Positions 41,199 to 54,471 are shown, numbered from the stretch's first letter. The stretch: DNA of 64,000 bases from Pseudidiomarina indica (GCA_029279945.1 JAJUHK010000003.1:62001-126000); one strand, 5' to 3'. Notes: a model not told the origin generated them from the letters alone. Translations and numbers: made by a program.

Positions 41199-42073
41199 TT
41201 TCTACTACTGGGACGCTTAGAGGTTGGTTTTCGCGGTACTTTCGCCTTAATTTTATCTGCATTAACTCGCCGTGCGCGAGCATAGCGTTTTTGCCGCGAT
41301 TCAGTTTTTCTCGGATCAATAAACGTCCGCGTTTCCGGAGGTAAACCGACTAACTCACGTAAATAGTTAATGGTAGTGAGTGGCATTTCTGCCCAACCAC
41401 TTTGTGGTAACCCTTGCTCCAACTTAATGTTGCCGTAGCGAATACGGATCAAACGACTGACTTGAACTCCTTGCGATTCCCACAAACGCCGCACTTCACG
41501 ATTACGGCCTTCCGTTAAAACCACACGGAACCATTGGTTCATCCCTTCACCACCGCCTCGCTTTATCTCTTTGAACGACGCCATACCGTCTTCCAGTTGC
41601 ACACCTTGTTTGAGCTTACGCAACATCGCCTCAGTCACTTCGCCAAATACGCGTACTGAGTACTCGCGTTCAATTTCGTGCATTGGGTGCATAAGCCGGT
41701 TTGCTAACTCACCATCGGTGGTAAACAATAATAAGCCCGAAGTATTTATATCGAGCCGACCAACCGCAACCCAACGTGCACCTTGAACGCGCGGCAGGCG
41801 ATCATAAACTGTCGGGCGACCTTCTGGGTCACGACGTGTACATAACTCACCTTCTGGTTTGTGATACATCAATACCCGACAAACCACATCCTCTGGTGGT
41901 TTAATAGTGACTTCATGACCATCAATACGCACGACTGCGTTAGCGTCAATTCGTTCACCTAAGGTTGCAACTTTACCGTTAACACTAACTCGGCCGGCAG
42001 CTATCTTTGCTTCTAACTCACGGCGGGAGCCGTGCCCAGAACGTGCTAATACTTTTTGCAGCTTTTCACTCAT
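41195..42073 (-). CDS. rluB: 23S rRNA pseudouridine synthase RluB
   Basis: RluB makes pseudouridine 2605 of 23S rRNA. The 292-residue protein has an N-terminal S4 domain ([31 protein letters not shown]), the RsuA-family catalytic motif with Asp in [17 protein letters not shown], and a basic C-terminal tail. It follows scpB by 9 bp, an arrangement common in gammaproteobacteria. Confidence 0.94.
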   Translation of the reverse strand: MSEKLQKVLARSGHGSRRELEAKIAAGRVSVNGKVATLGERIDANAVVRIDGHEVTIKPPEDVVCRVLMYHKPEGELCTRRDPEGRPTVYDRLPRVQGARWVAVGRLDINTSGLLLFTTDGELANRLMHPMHEIEREYSVRVFGEVTEAMLRKLKQGVQLEDGMASFKEIKRGGGEGMNQWFRVVLTEGRNREVRRLWESQGVQVSRLIRIRYGNIKLEQGLPQSGWAEMPLTTINYLRELVGLPPETRTFIDPRKTESRQKRYARARRVNADKIKAKVPRKPTSKRPSSRK

Positions 42074-42082
42074 AGAACGTTA

Positions 42083-42676
42083 TTACTCTTCGTTGGTCGC
42101 TCTCTCAGCGGTTATTTCAAGTTTAATCTGAGCGATCTGCCCGGGTTGATCTGCTGTCGTAGCTGGCTCCGGAATTGCAGGCAATTCAGATAAGTCTCGT
42201 AAACTAAAATAATCTAAAAATTCTGATGTTGTGGCATAAAGTTGGGGGCGTCCTGGAACTTCACGGTGCCCAACCACTTTAATCCAACCACGCTCTTGCA
42301 AGGTTTTCATAATTGTCGAACTAACACTGACCCCCCGTATTTCTTCAATATCACCACGGGTAATGGGTTGGCGATAGGCAATAAGAGCCAGGGTTTCAAG
42401 CAACGCTTGTGAATAACGCACCGGCTTTTCTTGCCACAACCGACCTATTATACCACCCAACTCACTGCGTGTCTGAAATCGATAACCAGATGCCACGTGA
42501 ATTAATTGCACACCTCGCTCTTGGTAATCCGCTTGCAATTCGTTTAGAACCTCCTTGACTTGTTTGCGGGTCACATTTTCTGCCGCAAAATGGTCAACCA
42601 ACTGCTGCTCTGTTAGTGGCGCTTCAGCGACAAACAGCAACGCTTCAATCGCTTGCTTAAGTTGTTGAATGAGCAT
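42083..42676 (-). CDS. scpB: Segregation and condensation protein ScpB
   Basis: ScpB is the winged-helix subunit of the SMC-ScpAB condensin. The 197-residue protein contains LKQAIEALLFVAEAPLT, SGYRFQTRSELGGII and RYSQALLETLALIAYRQPITRGDIEEIRGVSVSSTIMKTLQERGWI. It overlaps scpA by 20 bp. The cognate Smc is encoded at the left end of the window. Confidence 0.96.
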   Translation of the reverse strand: MLIQQLKQAIEALLFVAEAPLTEQQLVDHFAAENVTRKQVKEVLNELQADYQERGVQLIHVASGYRFQTRSELGGIIGRLWQEKPVRYSQALLETLALIAYRQPITRGDIEEIRGVSVSSTIMKTLQERGWIKVVGHREVPGRPQLYATTSEFLDYFSLRDLSELPAIPEPATTADQPGQIAQIKLEITAERATNEE

Positions 42677-43490
42677 AAATCTGTTCTCGATGTGTCACAT
42701 GAATTTCAGTGAATGGATTCACCTGTACTACTTCGACTAATGCTTCTTTTACTAATTCTAAGATGGCCAAGAAGCTGACAACAACACCAGCTCTGCCTTC
42801 ATGTGGTTCAAACAAATCACTCAGCCGCAGCCGCTTTTTATGCTGCAACAAATCAAGTATACGGCTCATGCGTTCTCGTGTTGACAACTTTTCACGCTGT
42901 ACTTGGTGGCTGTTCAGTAGTTTTGCTTGAGCTAATGCTTCGCTCATTGCCAACGCCAGCTCATGTAACACAACTTCTGGCAATGGAGATTCAACCGTTT
43001 CACGTGCTGTGGTGTTAGCGTGAGCAACAAAAAAGTCACGCTCTGCTTGGGGCAGGTTATCCAAGTGTTGAGCACCTTGGCGGATGGCTTCGTACTCTCG
43101 CAATCGACGCACTAACTCTGCCCGTGGATCAACATCTTCTTCCTCGTCTGAGGCAGGTCGCGGTAACAGCATGCGGCTTTTAATCTCTGCCAGCATCGCT
43201 GCCATAACCAAATAATCAGCCGCTAATTCCAGCTTCAAATCCTTCATCATCTCAACATACTCCATGTATTGTTGAGTGATAGGTAGAATAGGTAATTCAA
43301 TAATATCTAATTTTTGCCGACGGATCAGATACAGCAACAAATCCATAGGACCGGCAAAGGTTTCTAAAATAAGTTCAAGTGCATCGGGTGGAATATAGAG
43401 ATCATCCGGCTTTTCAAGCACCGGTTTGCCACGGACAAAGCCCAGTGGCAAGGATTGTTGCTGTCTCAAACTCGTATCCTGACTGCTCAT
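42657..43490 (-). CDS. scpA: Segregation and condensation protein ScpA (kleisin)
   Basis: ScpA bridges the two Smc heads. The 277-residue protein has the kleisin N-terminal motif ETFAGPMDLLLYLIRRQKLDI and ADYLVMAAMLAEIKSRMLLP, and a C-terminal winged helix (RAGVVVSFLAILELVKEALVEVVQ). It starts 6 bp after yciO and overlaps scpB by 20 bp, so both are in the fadH-rnm-yciO array. Confidence 0.96.
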   Translation of the reverse strand: MSSQDTSLRQQQSLPLGFVRGKPVLEKPDDLYIPPDALELILETFAGPMDLLLYLIRRQKLDIIELPILPITQQYMEYVEMMKDLKLELAADYLVMAAMLAEIKSRMLLPRPASDEEEDVDPRAELVRRLREYEAIRQGAQHLDNLPQAERDFFVAHANTTARETVESPLPEVVLHELALAMSEALAQAKLLNSHQVQREKLSTRERMSRILDLLQHKKRLRLSDLFEPHEGRAGVVVSFLAILELVKEALVEVVQVNPFTEIHVTHREQIYAHSTT

Positions 43491-43496
43491 CGCAAT

Positions 43497-44123
43497 CTAA
43501 ACACCAATAAATGGTTGAATATCACCTGCCCCTTCACGAACAATCTTGACTTCACCATCAGCTAAATCAATCACCGTCGTTGGCTCTTCACCACGGTTAT
43601 TGCCATCAATAATGAGATCGACTTGATTCCCCAAGTGCTCACGAATTTCATATGGGTCAGACTCTGCAAAGTCATGATCATCCAGTACTAAACTGGTCGA
43701 CATCAGCGGTTCTTTTAACGTCTCCAATAATGCCATCACAATCGGGTCGGGTGACACCCGAATACCGATGGTTTTACGTTTTGGATTGAGTAATCGCCGC
43801 GGTACTTCTTTAGAGCCTTTTAAAATGAATGTGTAAGGCCCTGGAGTATTATTTTTTAATAACCTAAATACCCAATTATCTACTTTTGCATAGGTTGCTA
43901 GTTCAGATAAATCACGACACATCAAAGTAAAATGATGATCTTTATCTAAATTTCTAATTTGGCAAATACGTTCAACCGCACTTTTATCTCCAATACGGCA
44001 ACCGATGGCGTAACCTGAATCCGTTGGATAAATAACAACACCACCTTGCATAATGATATCAGCCGATAGTTGAATCAAGCGTTGCTGTGGGTTATCTGGG
44101 TGAATGGAATAAAATTGACTCAT
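43497..44123 (-). CDS. yciO: YciO, Sua5/YrdC-family protein
   Basis: A 208-residue protein of the YrdC fold that binds RNA and nucleotides. It resembles E. coli YciO (206 aa) in length and in GGVVIYPTDSGYAIGCRIGDKSAVERICQIRNLDKDHHFTLMC and STSLVLDD. YciO is a paralogue of the threonylcarbamoyl-AMP synthase TsaC, with weaker activity reported, so the main t6A enzyme is probably elsewhere. It lies between rnm and scpA. Confidence 0.9.
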   Translation of the reverse strand: MSQFYSIHPDNPQQRLIQLSADIIMQGGVVIYPTDSGYAIGCRIGDKSAVERICQIRNLDKDHHFTLMCRDLSELATYAKVDNWVFRLLKNNTPGPYTFILKGSKEVPRRLLNPKRKTIGIRVSPDPIVMALLETLKEPLMSTSLVLDDHDFAESDPYEIREHLGNQVDLIIDGNNRGEEPTTVIDLADGEVKIVREGAGDIQPFIGV

Positions 44124-44169
44124 CGTTGGTGTATTAACCTCGCCTGCATCTTAGTATTTTGTAAACCAA

Positions 44170-47029
<2,860 letters not shown>

Positions 47030-47046
47030 TTAAACAAGTGTTTGAA
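47030..47046. promoter_or_regulatory. PsrA-like palindromic operator upstream of fadH
   Basis: TTAAACAAGTGTTTGAA is a near-perfect dyad of the form AAAC-N4-GTTT with flanking TT/AA, just upstream of the fadH start. PsrA-type TetR regulators of fatty-acid degradation in marine gammaproteobacteria bind CAAAC-N4-GTTTG-like sites. The assignment rests on motif resemblance and the downstream gene. Confidence 0.45.
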
Positions 47047-47070
47047 TCAAGTCACTGTACTAATTTTTAA

Positions 47071-48366
47071 CTAAAAATAATAGCCAATATTGATATTGAA
47101 CCGAGTGTTAGTGTCTTTCGCATCGCCACTCATACTACCACCAACAAAGGGCTGGTTTCTTGCTGCGACGAGATCAAAGTAAGTGTATAAGCCACCAGCT
47201 GTCACCGCCATTCCCAACACATTCATGAGTGTATCTTCTTGATAAAAACGTTTGTTTGTCATCAAACTAAAGTCGTTATAAAACGTTAAGTTAGTTATGG
47301 GCCCGATGTTAACCGGCAGGCTGTAAGCAACATTGGCTGAATACAATGTTGCTTTGGTTGGAATGGTGTCATAGTACGCATAGGCGCCGATCACAATCCC
47401 TTGATTTGCGACATCTAAATTATATTCATACTGAGTCACCTGACCCATGAATGTCCAACGATCGTAATTGTACAAACCATGCAGCGCCCATGCGGTGCGA
47501 TCGCCGACGGTATCCACACCATTATTCATATCTCCCCATTGCAATGAGGCACCGAACTCCGCAGACTGCAGTTCGTCAATGTTCCATTTACGCACGCCAC
47601 GCAAAGCCCAACTATTCGTTTCTGCCGCCAAAGCAATAGGTTCGTCATACAAATCTTCACCCACTAATCGGATACCAACCGGGTCATAAGCATAGCGATC
47701 GGCCTTACTTGAAGCCCCACTGTTGGCCCCACCAAGTTCATCGTTTTTAAAGAACGCGATATCAAAGTCCCAGTCGTCCCCTCGGTACAGCAACTTGGCG
47801 CCTAAATCGTGATCGTCTTCAAGTCCGACATAAAAATTGGAACTGAAAAAGTAGTTATTGGCGTTATACGGATGATTTCCAAAAGGAACTTTAGTTACGC
47901 CTAGTTGGCCCTGCCATTGCTCGGTAAAGTTGTAGCCAACCCACGCATGTTGAACCACATCCATATACTGGAACCAGCGGTATTGAGCGGATAAAATGAC
48001 ATCCCCAATTTCGCCACTGAAATCAATTCGGAATAGATCGAAAACAAAATCTCCCCCGCGCTCTTTGGCGGGTTGATCATAATCTGCCCACACATATTGA
48101 GCACGAACTGCGCCACCGATTCGAATCGGCGGGTTTTGAGCTGTTTGCACCTCTTCTTCTCGTTGTTCAACGTGTGCTTCCAAGGTCTTTCCTTGCACCT
48201 TTTGACGCGCCACAACTTTCTGCTCCAGCTCAACCACCCGCTGTTTTAAGGCTTCGATTTGCTCGATTAATACTTTGAGTTCTTCCTCTGTAGATAACTC
48301 TTGCGCTGCCACGGATGTCACCGCAAGGCTTACTGCAACGGTCACTGCACATGACAGTTTGACCAT
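47071..48366 (-). CDS. Outer-membrane porin with N-terminal coiled coil (OprP/DcaP-like)
   Basis: From the ATG with AGGAG 8 nt upstream the protein has 431 residues: signal peptide (about 1-24), a coiled-coil segment (about 28-65, LKVLIEQIEALKQRVVELEQKVV), then alternating beta-strand sequence ending in NINIGYYF, the terminal phenylalanine typical of outer-membrane barrels. It lies 16 nt after betT, so it is probably cotranscribed with the choline carrier. Substrate selectivity cannot be read from the sequence. Confidence 0.82.
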   Translation of the reverse strand: MVKLSCAVTVAVSLAVTSVAAQELSTEEELKVLIEQIEALKQRVVELEQKVVARQKVQGKTLEAHVEQREEEVQTAQNPPIRIGGAVRAQYVWADYDQPAKERGGDFVFDLFRIDFSGEIGDVILSAQYRWFQYMDVVQHAWVGYNFTEQWQGQLGVTKVPFGNHPYNANNYFFSSNFYVGLEDDHDLGAKLLYRGDDWDFDIAFFKNDELGGANSGASSKADRYAYDPVGIRLVGEDLYDEPIALAAETNSWALRGVRKWNIDELQSAEFGASLQWGDMNNGVDTVGDRTAWALHGLYNYDRWTFMGQVTQYEYNLDVANQGIVIGAYAYYDTIPTKATLYSANVAYSLPVNIGPITNLTFYNDFSLMTNKRFYQEDTLMNVLGMAVTAGGLYTYFDLVAARNQPFVGGSMSGDAKDTNTRFNINIGYYF

Positions 48367-48382
48367 TATTGATACTCCTCCT

Positions 48383-50353
48383 TTAACGTAAAACATGTAA
48401 AAAATGCATATGTTTGTGGTAATGCTCGATTAAATCACTAATCACCGCATCCCGTGACCAGCCTAAAATATCGTAATCTTGTCCCCCTTCGCGCAGATGA
48501 ACCTCGGCACGGTAGTAGGTATGCTCGTCTGGCGAGGCATTAGGGTCATTCTCGTTGTAGGTGAACGAGGGTTGAACATGAGCCGCCAACTGAACTTGAT
48601 AGATAAAATCCAGCTCTTCGCCATGCATCACTCGAAAGGTTTTAACACTCTGATCATCCAACTCGAGCTCGACGCTTAAACCGGCCTGACGAAGTTCTTC
48701 CGCCACCTCGTTTAATGCCGGTTGAACCACTTGCTTCAAAAAGCGTTGCCCGACCATTAAGCTTGGAAAATCAATAATCGTATGAAGTCGTTCTCGCCAG
48801 TTTTGGTGACTCACTGCGGACGCCATCAAATAATTATTCTGCAAGGTCTCTTTCTTATAGACATCCACCTGCAACGCCCGGACTAAGCCATAGGTTGCTA
48901 TCAATAACACGATAGTGAACGGCAAGGCACTCGCAATCGCCATTGTTTGCAGCGCGCCCAACCCTCCTGCCAATAACAGGATAATTGCGACCAAGCCGGC
49001 CCCAGCGGCCCAAAAAATTCGTTGCCACACGGGGGTGTCGTTGCGCCCATTCGAACATAACATGTCCACCACCATGGACCCGGAGTCCGCTGAGGTCACA
49101 AAAAACACCACCACCATTAAGGTGCCGATAACACTCAAGATGCGACTCCAAGGGAACTGCTCAAAAAAGACGAACAAAGCAACAGACACATCCTGTTGTA
49201 CCATTTCACCCAATGACGCCACCCCTTGGTTAATAATCAGCTCAATGGCGGAGTTACCAAAAAATGTCATCCACATGAGAGTGAAACCAGAGGGCACCAG
49301 CAATACCCCCAGCACGAATTCCCGAATGGTTCGGCCACGGGAAATTCGAGCAATGAACAAGCCTACGAAAGGAGCCCAACTTAGCCACCAGCCCCAGTAG
49401 AAAATGGTCCAACCGCCAATCCAATCGGTTTTTTCATAGGCAAACAAGTTAAAGGTGTTGCTCACTAAGTCCGACACGTAAGCTCCAGTATTTTGAACAA
49501 AGGCTTGTAACAAGAACACCGTCGGCCCCAGTAATAGAACGAAGAGCAATAACAACACGGCTAAGACAATATTCAACTCAGACAAACGACGAATTCCTTT
49601 ATCTAAGCCGGTTGTTACCGATACCACGGCGAGTGCTGTAACCCCGATAATCAGCAAAACTTGTACCGTGTCAGATACGGGAACATCAAACAGGTAATTA
49701 AAACCTGCATTGATTTGAGTCACCCCGTAGCCTAATGAAGTGGCAATACCAAATACGGTGCCAATGACGGCAAAAACATCCACCGCATGCCCGATTGGCC
49801 CATAAATTTTATCCCCAATCAGCGGGTATAACGCAGAGCGCAACGTGAGTGGCAGGCCGTGACGATAAGCAAAAAATGCCAGAATCAACGCAACAATGGC
49901 GTAAATGGCCCAGGCATGCAGTCCCCAATGGAAAAATGTAATTTTCATCGCTTCGCGGGCTGCATCAACGGACCCTGGCTCTGCCACCGGTGGTGCTAAA
50001 AAGTGCATCACAGGTTCGGCCACCCCGAAAAACATGAGGCCAATCCCCATCCCTGCTGAGAACAACATCGCAAACCAAGAGATGCGAGAGTAATCAGGTT
50101 CCGAATGGTCGGGACCGAGTTTGATGGTGCCCATTCGGGAAAATCCAAGGTAAACCACGCTGAGTAAAATAATTGCGACCGCAAGCACGTAGAACCAGCT
50201 TGCATTGATGATGATTGCACTCTGTACCGCATCAAACCATCGACTTGCGATGTCAGGAACGGTTGCTGCGAAAATAATAATGAGTGTGATTAATCCAGCG
50301 GCACTATAAAAAACAGGCGGGTTCAACTTGGCGAGGGATTGTTTATCCGTCAT
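48383..50353 (-). CDS. betT: BCCT-family choline transporter BetT
   Basis: BCCT carriers take up choline, betaine or carnitine for osmoprotection. The 656-residue protein has twelve membrane helices, the glycine-rich GMGIGLMFFGVAEPVMHF, the WTIFYWGWWLSWAPFVGLFIARISRGRT signature, and a long C-terminal cytoplasmic domain ending YYRAEVHLREGGQDYDILGWSRD...YHKHMHFLHVL, which is specific to the BetT branch. AAGG lies upstream of the ATG. No betA, betB or betI is in the window. It sits directly after the S10 operon terminator. Confidence 0.92.
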   Translation of the reverse strand: MTDKQSLAKLNPPVFYSAAGLITLIIIFAATVPDIASRWFDAVQSAIIINASWFYVLAVAIILLSVVYLGFSRMGTIKLGPDHSEPDYSRISWFAMLFSAGMGIGLMFFGVAEPVMHFLAPPVAEPGSVDAAREAMKITFFHWGLHAWAIYAIVALILAFFAYRHGLPLTLRSALYPLIGDKIYGPIGHAVDVFAVIGTVFGIATSLGYGVTQINAGFNYLFDVPVSDTVQVLLIIGVTALAVVSVTTGLDKGIRRLSELNIVLAVLLLLFVLLLGPTVFLLQAFVQNTGAYVSDLVSNTFNLFAYEKTDWIGGWTIFYWGWWLSWAPFVGLFIARISRGRTIREFVLGVLLVPSGFTLMWMTFFGNSAIELIINQGVASLGEMVQQDVSVALFVFFEQFPWSRILSVIGTLMVVVFFVTSADSGSMVVDMLCSNGRNDTPVWQRIFWAAGAGLVAIILLLAGGLGALQTMAIASALPFTIVLLIATYGLVRALQVDVYKKETLQNNYLMASAVSHQNWRERLHTIIDFPSLMVGQRFLKQVVQPALNEVAEELRQAGLSVELELDDQSVKTFRVMHGEELDFIYQVQLAAHVQPSFTYNENDPNASPDEHTYYRAEVHLREGGQDYDILGWSRDAVISDLIEHYHKHMHFLHVLR

Positions 50354-50388
50354 GGAATTTCCTTGGCTTCCTGTGAAAATTTCTCTCT

Positions 50389-50394
50389 ATTATA
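50389..50394 (-). promoter_or_regulatory. Probable -10 element of the betT-porin operon
   Basis: TATAAT on the minus strand, 36 bp upstream of betT and 29 bp beyond the S10 operon terminator. The -35 region (TTAGAA, 18-nt spacing) is poor, which could mean activator dependence. Confidence 0.45.
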
Positions 50395-50422
50395 GCCAAC
50401 CAGCGGATTTTTTTCTAAGCGC

Positions 50423-50452
50423 AAAAAAAAACGGCTTCTCGAAAGAAGCCGT
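50423..50452 (-). terminator. Terminator of the S10 operon
   Basis: On the minus strand ACGGCTTCT and AGAAGCCGT form a 9-bp stem with a TTCG tetraloop, followed by a T-run of nine. It lies 37 bp after rpsQ. Confidence 0.92.
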
Positions 50453-50489
50453 TTTATATCACGGGTATGTTGTCTAACTCGCGTGGCGA

Positions 50490-50753
50490 TTAGATAACAA
50501 TCGCGCGCTCTACAATTTCAACAAGCGCCCAAGACTTAGTCTTAGAGACTGGACGAGTTTCGCGAATAATCACGGTATCGCCAACTTTGCACTCGTTGTT
50601 TTCGTCGTGTGCGTGTAACTTAGTTGTACGAGTAATGTACTTCCCATAGATTGGGTGTTTTACACGGCGGGTTACTGCAACAGTGATAGATTTATCCATC
50701 TTGTCACTAACAACACGACCTTGCAGAGTACGAACACGTTTTTCTTCAGCCAT
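50490..50753 (-). CDS. rpsQ: Ribosomal protein S17
   Basis: An 87-residue 30S protein with [34 protein letters not shown] and the OB fold. It is the last gene of the S10 operon. The spc operon (rplN onwards), which normally follows, is absent; a strong terminator and betT follow instead. Confidence 0.98.
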   Translation of the reverse strand: MAEEKRVRTLQGRVVSDKMDKSITVAVTRRVKHPIYGKYITRTTKLHAHDENNECKVGDTVIIRETRPVSKTKSWALVEIVERAIVI

Positions 50754-50944
50754 TACGCACCTGCCTTTTGCTTCAAGATAGTTTTCACACGTGCAATATC
50801 ACGACGCACTTGCTTCAACAAATGGGTTTGATTCAACTGACCAGTTGCAGCTTGCATACGTAAGTTAAATTGCTCACGACGCAAACCTAACAACTCTTCG
50901 TTCAGTTGCTCAACGGTTTTTTCTCTCAGTTCGTTCGCTTTCAT
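50753..50944 (-). CDS. rpmC: Ribosomal protein L29
   Basis: A 63-residue helical hairpin protein near the peptide exit tunnel ([31 protein letters not shown]). Its start touches the rplP stop and its stop touches the rpsQ start, indicating coupled translation. Confidence 0.97.
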   Translation of the reverse strand: MKANELREKTVEQLNEELLGLRREQFNLRMQAATGQLNQTHLLKQVRRDIARVKTILKQKAGA

Positions 50945-51357
50945 TACATCACCGTCCGAGTAACAAAGGTGGTTTTGAATGGTAGCTTACGTGCCGCAAG
51001 CTCGAACGCTTCGCGTGCGATATCTTCCGATACACCATCAATTTCATACAGGACACGACCTGGCTGAATCTGGGCTACCCAGTATTCCACGCTACCCTTC
51101 CCTTTACCCATACGCACTTCAAGTGGCTTCTGTGTAATTGGTTTGTCTGGGAACACGCGGATCCAAATTTTACCTTGACGTTTAATATGACGCGTCATGG
51201 CACGACGAGCTGCTTCGATCTGGCGAGCAGTCATACGACCACGCTCAACCGATTTCAAACCGAAAGTACCGAAGCTGATCTTGTTACCTGCTTGCGCCAA
51301 GCCACGGTTGCGGCCCTTATGTACCTTACGGAATTTAGTACGCTTTGGTTGTAACAT
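50944..51357 (-). CDS. rplP: Ribosomal protein L16
   Basis: A 137-residue 50S protein near the A and P sites. Hallmarks: [53 protein letters not shown] and [24 protein letters not shown]. Tenth-codon-level spacing to rpsC is 11 bp. Confidence 0.98.
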   Translation of the reverse strand: MLQPKRTKFRKVHKGRNRGLAQAGNKISFGTFGLKSVERGRMTARQIEAARRAMTRHIKRQGKIWIRVFPDKPITQKPLEVRMGKGKGSVEYWVAQIQPGRVLYEIDGVSEDIAREAFELAARKLPFKTTFVTRTVM

Positions 51358-51368
51358 ATCGTATCTCC

Positions 51369-52058
51369 TTACTTACGGCCTTTAGGGCGCTTAGCTGGAG
51401 CTGCTGGTTTTTCTTCAGCAACTGGCATGCCACCAAGAACTTCGCCTTTGAAGATCCAAACTTTGACACCAAGGATACCGTAAGTGGTGCTGGCTTCAGC
51501 GGTAGCGTAATCGATGTCCGCACGCAAAGTATGCAATGGAACTCGACCTTCGCGGTACCATTCGGTACGTGCGATTTCTGCACCGCCTAAACGACCGCTC
51601 ACTTCAACTTTGATACCTTTAGCGCCAAGGCGCATTGCGTTTTGTACTGCACGCTTCATCGCACGACGGAACATTACGCGGCGCTCTAATTGGCCAGCAA
51701 TATTTTCCGCAACCAATTGAGCATCAAGCTCTGGCTTACGTACTTCTGAAATATTAATTTGCGCAGGAACGCCTGTTAATTTAGAAATTGCTTGACGCAG
51801 CTTCTCAACATCTTCGCCTTTTTTACCAATCACAACGCCTGGGCGTGCCGTGTGAATAGTTACACGGATGCTCTTCGCTGGACGCTCAATGACGATACGA
51901 GATACTGACGCATTAGCCAGTTCTTTCATCAACATTGTACGAACCAAGTGGTCGCTGTGCAGGTTATCTGCGAAATCTTTCGTATTCGCGAACCAGGTTG
52001 AATTCCATGGTTTGGTGATACCTAGGCGAATACCATTAGGATGTACTTTCTGACCCAT
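51369..52058 (-). CDS. rpsC: Ribosomal protein S3
   Basis: A 229-residue 30S protein at the mRNA entry site with helicase activity. It has [22 protein letters not shown], a KH type 2 domain ([18 protein letters not shown]) and the C-terminal domain ([30 protein letters not shown]). Confidence 0.98.
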   Translation of the reverse strand: MGQKVHPNGIRLGITKPWNSTWFANTKDFADNLHSDHLVRTMLMKELANASVSRIVIERPAKSIRVTIHTARPGVVIGKKGEDVEKLRQAISKLTGVPAQINISEVRKPELDAQLVAENIAGQLERRVMFRRAMKRAVQNAMRLGAKGIKVEVSGRLGGAEIARTEWYREGRVPLHTLRADIDYATAEASTTYGILGVKVWIFKGEVLGGMPVAEEKPAAPAKRPKGRK

Positions 52059-52069
52059 AATTTTATCTC

Positions 52070-52402
52070 CTAGCTATCTGAAACAACCACGGTAATGTGG
52101 CTGGTACGCTTAAAGATACGATCAGCACGACCTTTCGCACGAGGTTTGATGCGTTTCATGGTAGGACCTTCGTCAACCATTACTTTTGCAACTTTTAACT
52201 CATCGATGTCGGCACCTTCGTTGTGCTCAGCATTCGCAATCGCTGACTCTAAAACCTTTTTCAACAACGCTGCTGCTGATTTTGGGCTGTAGTTCAGGAT
52301 GTCCAGTGCCTTCGCTACTGGCAAGCCCCGAATTTGGTCAGCAACCAACCGGCCTTTTTGCGCAGAAAGGCGAGCAAACTTGTGAATAGCAATAGCTTCC
52401 AT
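52070..52402 (-). CDS. rplV: Ribosomal protein L22
   Basis: A 110-residue 50S protein whose beta hairpin lines the exit tunnel ([31 protein letters not shown]). The macrolide-relevant hairpin sequence looks wild type. Confidence 0.98.
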   Translation of the reverse strand: MEAIAIHKFARLSAQKGRLVADQIRGLPVAKALDILNYSPKSAAALLKKVLESAIANAEHNEGADIDELKVAKVMVDEGPTMKRIKPRAKGRADRIFKRTSHITVVVSDS

Positions 52403-52414
52403 CTTCTGTCTCCC

Positions 52415-52693
52415 TTAGCGTTTCTTCGCTTTCTTATCAGCGACGTGGCCACGATAAGTGCGGGTTGGTGCGAATTCACCTAGCTTATGACCAATCATTT
52501 CATCAGTAATGAACACTGGTACATGCTGGCGACCGTTATGAACAGCAATAGTTAAGCCGATCATATCTGGGATAATCATTGAACGACGGGACCAAGTTTT
52601 AATTGGCTTTTTGTCCCCGGCTTCCAACGCTTTCTCCACCTTATTCAATAGGTGAAGGTCAATAAATGGACCTTTTTTAAGAGAACGTGGCAT
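52415..52693 (-). CDS. rpsS: Ribosomal protein S19
   Basis: A 92-residue 30S head protein ([64 protein letters not shown]). RimM, which binds S19 during assembly, is encoded at 26 kb. Confidence 0.98.
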   Translation of the reverse strand: MPRSLKKGPFIDLHLLNKVEKALEAGDKKPIKTWSRRSMIIPDMIGLTIAVHNGRQHVPVFITDEMIGHKLGEFAPTRTYRGHVADKKAKKR

Positions 52694-52709
52694 GTCTAAT
52701 CCTCAACTC

Positions 52710-53534
52710 TTATTTGTTGCGACGACGTACGATGAAGCTATCTGTACGCTTGTTCTTACGGGTCTTATAACCCTTGGTTGGAATACCCCATGGAGTAACC
52801 GGATGACGGCCACCTGAAGTACGTCCCTCACCACCACCGTGCGGGTGATCAACTGGGTTCATTGCTACACCACGTACGCTTGGACGAATTCCGCGCCAAC
52901 GTGCTGCACCTGCTTTACCCAACTGACGCAGCATGTGTTCTGCGTTACCCACTTCACCGATGGTTGCACGGCAATCTGCGAAAATGCGGCGCATTTCGCC
53001 AGAACGCAAACGCACAGTAACGTAAGCACCTTCACGTGCTAACAACTGTACTGATGCACCTGCTGAACGAGCCAGCTGAGCACCTTTGCCAGGCTTCATT
53101 TCGATCGCATGAATCACTGAACCCACTGGAATGTTACGCAGTGGCAGTGCGTTACCGTTTTTGATTGGCGCGTCTGAACCAGACATGATTTGATCGCCAG
53201 CCTTCATGCCTTTTGGAGCAAGAATGTAACGACGCTCACCGTCTGCATACAACACCAACGCGATATTCGCTGAACGGTTTGGATCATATTCCAAACGCTC
53301 AACAGTCGCTGGGATACCATCTTTGTCGCGCTTAAAGTCGATCATACGGTAGTGTTGCTTGTGACCACCGCCGATGTGACGAACTGTAATACGACCATTA
53401 TTATTACGACCACCTTTCTTGTTGTTTTTATCCAACAAAGGGGCGTATGGCTTGCCTTTATACAGGTCTTCGTTAACCACTTTAACAACGTGGCGACGAC
53501 CTGGAGACGTAGGCTTACACTTAACTAATGCCAT
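52710..53534 (-). CDS. rplB: Ribosomal protein L2
   Basis: A 274-residue 50S core protein with the conserved C-terminal region [29 protein letters not shown], containing the histidine implicated in peptidyl transfer support. Confidence 0.98.
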   Translation of the reverse strand: MALVKCKPTSPGRRHVVKVVNEDLYKGKPYAPLLDKNNKKGGRNNNGRITVRHIGGGHKQHYRMIDFKRDKDGIPATVERLEYDPNRSANIALVLYADGERRYILAPKGMKAGDQIMSGSDAPIKNGNALPLRNIPVGSVIHAIEMKPGKGAQLARSAGASVQLLAREGAYVTVRLRSGEMRRIFADCRATIGEVGNAEHMLRQLGKAGAARWRGIRPSVRGVAMNPVDHPHGGGEGRTSGGRHPVTPWGIPTKGYKTRKNKRTDSFIVRRRNK

Positions 53535-53548
53535 GTGAATTCCTCCTG

Positions 53549-53851
53549 TTACTCAGCGCCGCCGACGAAGTCGATGTCCGCACCTTCTTTCAGGGTGACA
53601 TACGCTTTTTTCCAGTCGCTACGCTTACCAAAGCGCATACCGGTACGTTTGGTTTTGCCTTTGACGTTCACAGTACGAACGCTATCCACTTCAACTTCAA
53701 ACAGTTTCTCAACTGCTGCTTTGATCTGTGGTTTAGTGGCATCTTTCGCTACTTTAAAGACGACAGTGTTAGCTGTTTCTGCAGACGTTGTTGACTTTTC
53801 AGAAACGTGAGGAGCCAAGATCACAGTTAGCAAACGTTCTTCGCGCATCAT
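53549..53851 (-). CDS. rplW: Ribosomal protein L23
   Basis: A 100-residue protein at the exit tunnel, docking site for SRP (Ffh at 27 kb) and trigger factor. It contains [12 protein letters not shown] and [16 protein letters not shown]. It overlaps rplD by 4 bp. Confidence 0.97.
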   Translation of the reverse strand: MMREERLLTVILAPHVSEKSTTSAETANTVVFKVAKDATKPQIKAAVEKLFEVEVDSVRTVNVKGKTKRTGMRFGKRSDWKKAYVTLKEGADIDFVGGAE

Positions 53852-54453
53852 GATAACACCTCCTCGATTTGCTTCACTGCGTCAGCAGTCATTAAGACTT
53901 TCTCAAAAGCAATCAAGCTTACAGGGTCAAGACCTTGCACATCACGGACATCAACTTTATGCAAGTTGCGTGCTGCTAAGAATAAGTTCTCGTCAACTTC
54001 TTTAGTCACGATAAGAACGTCGTTCAAGTCCATCGCCTTCAACTGAGCAACTAACGCTTTAGTTTTTGGTGTTTCAACACCGAATTTCTCAACCACGATT
54101 AAGCGATCTTGACGAACAAGTTCAGACAAGATGCTTTTCATTGCACCGCGGTACATTTTCTTGTTTACTTTTTGCTCGTGGTTACGTGGCTTCGCTGCAA
54201 AGGTCGTACCACCAGAGCGCCAAATTGGGCTGCGGATAGTACCTGCGCGAGCGCGACCAGTACCCTTCTGACGCCATGGCTTTTTGCCACCGCCAGATAC
54301 TTCAGAACGCGTTTTTTGTGCTTTAGTGCCTTGGCGTGCGCCAGCAGCATAAGCAACGACTACCTGATGAATCAAAGCTTCGTTGAACTCGCGTCCAAAG
54401 GTAGCTTCGGAAACTTCAAGAGCGCCTTTTGCGTCTTTTAATGTTAATTCCAT
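53848..54453 (-). CDS. rplD: Ribosomal protein L4
   Basis: A 201-residue 50S protein that, in E. coli, also represses its own operon by acting on the S10 leader. From [30 protein letters not shown] it has exactly the family length; the ORF track starts two codons earlier. GGAG lies 7 nt upstream. The tunnel loop [29 protein letters not shown] is intact. Confidence 0.97.
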   Translation of the reverse strand: MELTLKDAKGALEVSEATFGREFNEALIHQVVVAYAAGARQGTKAQKTRSEVSGGGKKPWRQKGTGRARAGTIRSPIWRSGGTTFAAKPRNHEQKVNKKMYRGAMKSILSELVRQDRLIVVEKFGVETPKTKALVAQLKAMDLNDVLIVTKEVDENLFLAARNLHKVDVRDVQGLDPVSLIAFEKVLMTADAVKQIEEVLS

Positions 54454-54471
54454 CACCATTCTCCTCAGACG

